This document shows, piece by piece, positions 4,253-5,985 of a DNA stretch of 5,985 nt. The position numbers were made by a program, and so were the translations under genes. Origin of the DNA: Sulfolobus sp. UBA167 (GTDB lineage Archaea; Thermoproteota; Thermoprotei_A; Sulfolobales; Sulfolobaceae); contig DAHF01000005.1 of NCBI GenBank assembly GCA_002495845.1, positions 1,073-7,057 on the forward strand. Direction: 5' to 3'. Numbering within the stretch: position 1 is the first letter of the stretch; the number at the start of each line of letters is the position of its first letter. Under the pieces are notes generated by a model, which worked only from the letters and a program-made list of their open reading frames with translations, searched no databases and had not been told where the DNA came from.

Positions 4253-5704
4253 ATGGCAGATATAAAATACGACGTTATGGATAACTCTAGGGTAGCCTCG
4301 TTCCACAAGAGGCTCACTGTCTTGGCGGCGCTGGGTCCCTTCACTGACGCATTCAACGAGTTCGGGGCTTCAGTGTCCCTTGTAGCGGTCGGTCCGCTCT
4401 TCCATCTGAGCGCGCTGATGCTCTCTATAGTAGTTGCAGGGTATTGGGTAGGCGTGGCCGGAGGCGCAGTAGTGGGAGGATTGCTCTCGGACAAGCTTGG
4501 CAGGAAGCAGCTCTTCGTCTACGACACCATAGGTATGGCAATCTTCGCGTTGCTGAGCGCTGCCTCAATAGACGGGATATCGTTCTTCATCTTCAGGTTC
4601 CTGCTTGGTGCATTCATAGGTATAGACTACGCCGCAGCTGTTCCCCTAGTATCGGAGTACGCACCGAAGGACACAAGGGGTAGACTACTCTCTATGGAGA
4701 AAGTGTTCTTCATGCTGGGTACGATAGCTACAGTAGGGATAGGCTTAGTCTTCACTTCGCTCGTCGGCACTGCATTGGCGTGGAGATTCGACTTCATCAT
4801 CGCTGCTGTACCCCCAATAATCCTGTTCGTGCTGAGGAGGAAGATGCCTGAGAGCCTGAGGTGGGCAGTAGACAGGGGAGACAAGGAGAAAGTACAACGC
4901 GTGATAGAGGGATTAAAGAACTGCGGTCTAGCCCCGGAGATAAACATGGACAGCGTGACACCTAAGGGTTACTCAGTGGTGCAGAGCGTCAAGAATTTCT
5001 TCGGAAAGAACTACAGGAGGCAAGTAGCTTACATATTCTGGATAGGTGCTGGATATGCCCTCATCATAAACTTAGTATCAGTGTACTCTAGCAAGTTCCT
5101 CCAAGACTTGGGAGCTTCATCTACCGAGTCCCTGATAGGCACGCTAACTATCGATATCTTAGGTACTTTCGGCGTAATCTTAACAGTTTTCGCTGCTGAT
5201 AGGATAGGCAGGAGAATGTTAGGCACCCTCGGTTTCGGCCTGACTGCCATACCTGCAGGAGTGTTGCTCGTGGCATATGACTACCACTTCCTCAGCATAC
5301 CTCTAGTGATTGGAATGTTCTCTTTGTTCTTCTTCATCAACGTAGGGTTAGTAGGGACGCTCCAATACGTACCTGCAGCGGAAGTCTTTCCGACATCTCT
5401 CAGGGGGTTGTCAGTAGGATGGGAGAAGCTCTTCGAGTTCGGGCTCGCGTTGCCTGCCTTGGCACTGTACGCAGTGTTAGGGACTGGTGACACCCTTCTC
5501 TACGAGACCGTGATGGCAGTAGTTGCAGGGGTAATCTATTACTTGCTGTCATTAGAGACCAAGCAGATGAGCTTAGAGGAAATACAAGACAGGTACGTCG
5601 GAGAAGGGATATCTTACGCTAACAACACTAATGCGCCCGACATGAAGGACGTGGGCAAGAACTTAGGTAGGTTCAACGATTCAGACGACTCAGAGAATTC
5701 ATAA
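4253..5704 (+). CDS. MFS transporter, sugar-porter-like, 12 TM helices
   Basis: A 483-residue cytoplasmic-membrane transporter, normal length for the family. About 12 hydrophobic segments are visible: roughly 20-47, 54-78, 86-104, 108-130, 151-171, 178-195, 256-278, 293-314, 322-341, 347-370, 390-409 and 413-433. MFS motif A is GGLLSDKLGRK at 76-86, with its second-half copy DRIGRR at 317-322. Residues 117-142 fit the sugar-transporter signature around TM4 (G119, G123, E135, R142). PESLRW at 199-204 and ETKQMSLEEI at 435-444 correspond to the sugar-porter PESPRW and PETKG elements, the latter without its Pro. A cytoplasmic loop at about 196-255 separates the halves, and the C-terminal tail is acidic. 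Acidic residues D32 and E36 (TM1) and D125 (TM4) are candidates for proton coupling. The substrate is probably a sugar or organic acid taken up with protons, but is not determinable here. It is divergent from the HAD gene. Confidence 0.93.
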   Translation: MADIKYDVMDNSRVASFHKRLTVLAALGPFTDAFNEFGASVSLVAVGPLFHLSALMLSIVVAGYWVGVAGGAVVGGLLSDKLGRKQLFVYDTIGMAIFALLSAASIDGISFFIFRFLLGAFIGIDYAAAVPLVSEYAPKDTRGRLLSMEKVFFMLGTIATVGIGLVFTSLVGTALAWRFDFIIAAVPPIILFVLRRKMPESLRWAVDRGDKEKVQRVIEGLKNCGLAPEINMDSVTPKGYSVVQSVKNFFGKNYRRQVAYIFWIGAGYALIINLVSVYSSKFLQDLGASSTESLIGTLTIDILGTFGVILTVFAADRIGRRMLGTLGFGLTAIPAGVLLVAYDYHFLSIPLVIGMFSLFFFINVGLVGTLQYVPAAEVFPTSLRGLSVGWEKLFEFGLALPALALYAVLGTGDTLLYETVMAVVAGVIYYLLSLETKQMSLEEIQDRYVGEGISYANNTNAPDMKDVGKNLGRFNDSDDSENS

Positions 5705-5739
5705 AGTTAAAAAAATAAGAAGAAGAAAAGAGAGAGACG

Positions 5740-5763
5740 TTTTTTTGAAGTATCCAATTTTTC
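5740..5763 (+). terminator. T7 run after transporter gene
   Basis: About 35 nt after the transporter stop, a purine-rich stretch gives way to seven consecutive T (5740-5746), with a further T5 run at about 5758-5762. No stable hairpin precedes it. U-rich runs of this kind are typical archaeal terminators. Confidence 0.55.
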
Positions 5764-5985
5764 TCATTTCTCACATTTCTCGTTCTTCATCATCCCTTTC
5801 ATTTTTCCCTCTTTTCTTGCATCTTTTTCGTTCATGTCCTCCACAAGTCTTCATATCGTGTTTCTACACCAACTGCAAGCCTTGGCTCTTTTCTCGTTTC
5901 TTTTCCTGTCTTTCCTTATGCTTCGTCTTTCTTCTTGTTATACCTCAAAACCCTCTTTTTCCTTCTGTGTGGACTTGTTGAATTT
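5764..5985. other. Pyrimidine-rich spacer to right edge
   Basis: The + strand is strongly T/C-rich to the end of the window. A 78-codon + frame from a TTG at 5745 encodes only a Ser/Phe/Leu-rich composition artefact, and minus-strand frames are short and Lys/Arg/Glu-rich for the same reason (the longest from an ATG is 27 codons). No gene is called. The bias mirrors the purine-rich 3' flank of the dehydrogenase gene, so it may be the 3' flank of a minus-strand gene beyond the window, but that cannot be seen. Confidence 0.5.

Noticed and set aside
5745..5981. 78-codon + frame with TTG start at the right edge
   Set aside because: The composition follows the pyrimidine bias, it has no promoter or SD, and it lies inside the terminator-like T-run.

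Overview
The window looks like a chromosomal piece of a thermoacidophilic archaeon of the Sulfolobales (Metallosphaera, Sulfolobus or Acidianus type). This is an inference from four features: arginine is read mostly from AGG/AGA; TATA-like boxes lie about 25-28 nt before several start codons, as in leaderless Sulfolobales transcripts; the one start codon inside an operon has a GGTGAG Shine-Dalgarno; and moderately GC-rich genes are separated by very AT-rich, strand-asymmetric purine or pyrimidine spacers. No species can be named from the sequence alone.

Layout. Positions 1-493 hold no gene: an AT-rich stretch, then a tract at 292-466 that is about 94% purine on the + strand. A two-gene minus-strand operon follows: a small double zinc-ribbon protein (1209-1481) and an AIM24/TIGR00266-family protein (494-1204), 4 nt apart. 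Positions 1482-1968 are non-coding apart from the operon promoter; they contain an 8-bp inverted repeat enclosing 61 nt (1644-1720) and a stem-loop plus T-tract that probably ends the next minus-strand transcript. Then come, on the minus strand, a HAD phosphatase (3094-3825) and a zinc-dependent MDR alcohol/polyol dehydrogenase (1969-3024), 69 nt apart, each with its own TATA box. A 427-nt divergent spacer (3826-4252) holds two hairpins and two short palindromes. It precedes a plus-strand 12-helix MFS transporter of the sugar-porter type (4253-5704). The last 280 nt are T/C-rich and contain a T7 terminator-like run.

How the genes may work together. The transporter, the dehydrogenase and the phosphatase would fit uptake and metabolism of a sugar, polyol or organic acid, but they are divergently arranged and only proximity links them. 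The zinc-ribbon/AIM24 pair is a separate unit of unknown role. There is no transposase, CRISPR array, tRNA or rRNA, and no obvious defence or mobile system. The items most worth a second look are the zinc-ribbon/AIM24 operon, the possible structured RNAs in the two long spacers, and the long polypurine block.
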